NCBI GenBank assembly: GCA_015523055.1
Contig: WALD01000072.1
Coordinates: forward strand, 1-13,114
DNA from: Candidatus Altarchaeota archaeon
Lineage (GTDB): Archaea > Altiarchaeota > Altiarchaeia > IMC4 > QMZM01
Direction: 5' to 3'
Length of the DNA stretch: 13,114 nucleotides
Every line of letters begins with the position of its first letter. The stretch's first letter is position 1. The notes beneath the pieces are model-generated. The model saw nothing but the letters and a program-made list of their open reading frames with translations. It did no database searches and was not told where the DNA came from. Both the position numbers and the translations under genes were made by a program. Below, in pieces: positions 12,928 through 13,114 of the stretch.

Positions 12928-13042
12928 TCCCGCCTCCCCGATTTGAACGGGGGGTTTTCCGCTGGCTGCTACCGTCCGTGTTCCGTTACCGGAATCAATA
13001 AAACTACAGGCGGACGCGTTAACCAGACTACGCTAAGGCGGG
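12928..13042 (-). tRNA. tRNA-Tyr (anticodon GUA) with one intron
   Basis: The acceptor stem CCCGCCT (13036-13042) pairs perfectly with AGGCGGG, followed by discriminator A at 12928. C1-G72 is the archaeal tyrosine identity pair. The D stem GCGT/ACGC with a GGTTA loop, the anticodon stem TCCGC/GCGGA and the T stem CCCCG/CGGGG with loop TTCAAAT are all complete. The loop reads C32 U33 GUA G37 (13004-13009), interrupted by a 40-nt intron, then A38 (12963). The spliced length is 75 nt; CCA is not encoded. A TATA-like element lies upstream at 13073-13080. Confidence 0.95.
12964..13003 (-). other. tRNA-Tyr intron at 37/38 (40 nt)
   Basis: The anticodon-loop CTGT pairs with GCAG near the intron 3' end, making a 4-bp central helix. 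It is flanked by AGT on one side and CCA on the other. Cutting each 3-nt bulge after its second base gives exactly G37 and A38, the canonical bulge-helix-bulge outcome. The intron interior is a perfect hairpin, TTCCG-GTAA-CGGAA, capped by a GNRA tetraloop. Confidence 0.85.
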
Positions 13043-13072
13043 TTGATATAGAAAAGATAATGGGATTGGAGG

Positions 13073-13080
13073 AATATAAA
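13073..13080 (-). promoter_or_regulatory. TATA box for tRNA-Tyr
   Basis: TTTATATT on the minus strand is centred about 35 nt before the tRNA 5' end, allowing a start a few bases upstream of the mature tRNA. A second AT-rich block (13084-13096) lies further away. Confidence 0.4.
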
Positions 13081-13114
13081 CCTATTTTTAAAAATTGAGT
13101 GTTAATATCAATAC

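Noticed and set aside
1..13114. CRISPR array, insertion sequence, rRNA gene
   Set aside because: I looked for regularly spaced direct repeats, terminal inverted repeats with a transposase, and rRNA-like stretches, and saw none.

Overview
The window is archaeal chromosome. The evidence is a two-repeat TATA-binding protein, tRNA genes with bulge-helix-bulge type introns, an archaeal TrmI methyltransferase, a FlaK/PibD-type prepilin peptidase, DUF373 and DUF131 proteins, and TATA boxes about 25-35 nt before several start codons. HMG-CoA reductase is of class II, the form known among archaea from Archaeoglobales and Thermoplasmata rather than most other groups. This hints at a euryarchaeal host of that kind, but I cannot name a species.

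Layout. (1) Positions 1-1256, minus strand: a decayed accessory patch. It holds a CRISPR-type RAMP (Cas7-like) gene broken by one in-frame TAA and one frameshift. Its stop overlaps the GTG start of an AbiEi-family antitoxin/regulator that runs off the left edge. (2) 1306-2857, minus: a PurM/SelD-like ATP-binding protein overlapping a LarE-type sulfur transferase. (3) 2875-5252, plus: class II HMG-CoA reductase overlapping (ATGA) an isocitrate/isopropylmalate-type dehydrogenase. (4) 5422-6211, minus: tRNA-Leu(UAA) with two introns, then TBP. (5) 6264-6503, plus: a small DUF131 membrane protein. (6) 6473-8651, minus: a TIM-barrel sugar isomerase/endonuclease IV-like protein and a divergent RtcB-like RNA ligase homologue. 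(7) 8693-9424, plus: TrmI. (8) 9370-10378, minus: a GIY-YIG (DUF123) protein and an unknown protein. (9) 10418-11293, plus: prepilin peptidase. (10) 11385-12635, minus: a DUF373 membrane protein with a PRC-barrel-like tail. (11) 12704-12884, plus: a possible tiny gene or small RNA. (12) 12928-13042, minus: tRNA-Tyr(GUA) with a 40-nt intron.

A theme is tRNA biology. Three tRNA introns, a tRNA m1A methyltransferase and an RtcB-like protein lie within 8 kb. The RtcB-like protein keeps the Cys/His metal-ligand and nucleophile positions of RtcB but has lost several hallmark motifs. It may be a paralogue with a changed job rather than the housekeeping ligase.

A second, DNA-level signal is the palindrome GAATTC. 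I count 34 copies by eye where about 3 are expected. They occur in several codon frames and on both gene orientations, but none falls in the first 1455 bases. This resembles a highly iterated palindrome and may mark native against acquired DNA.
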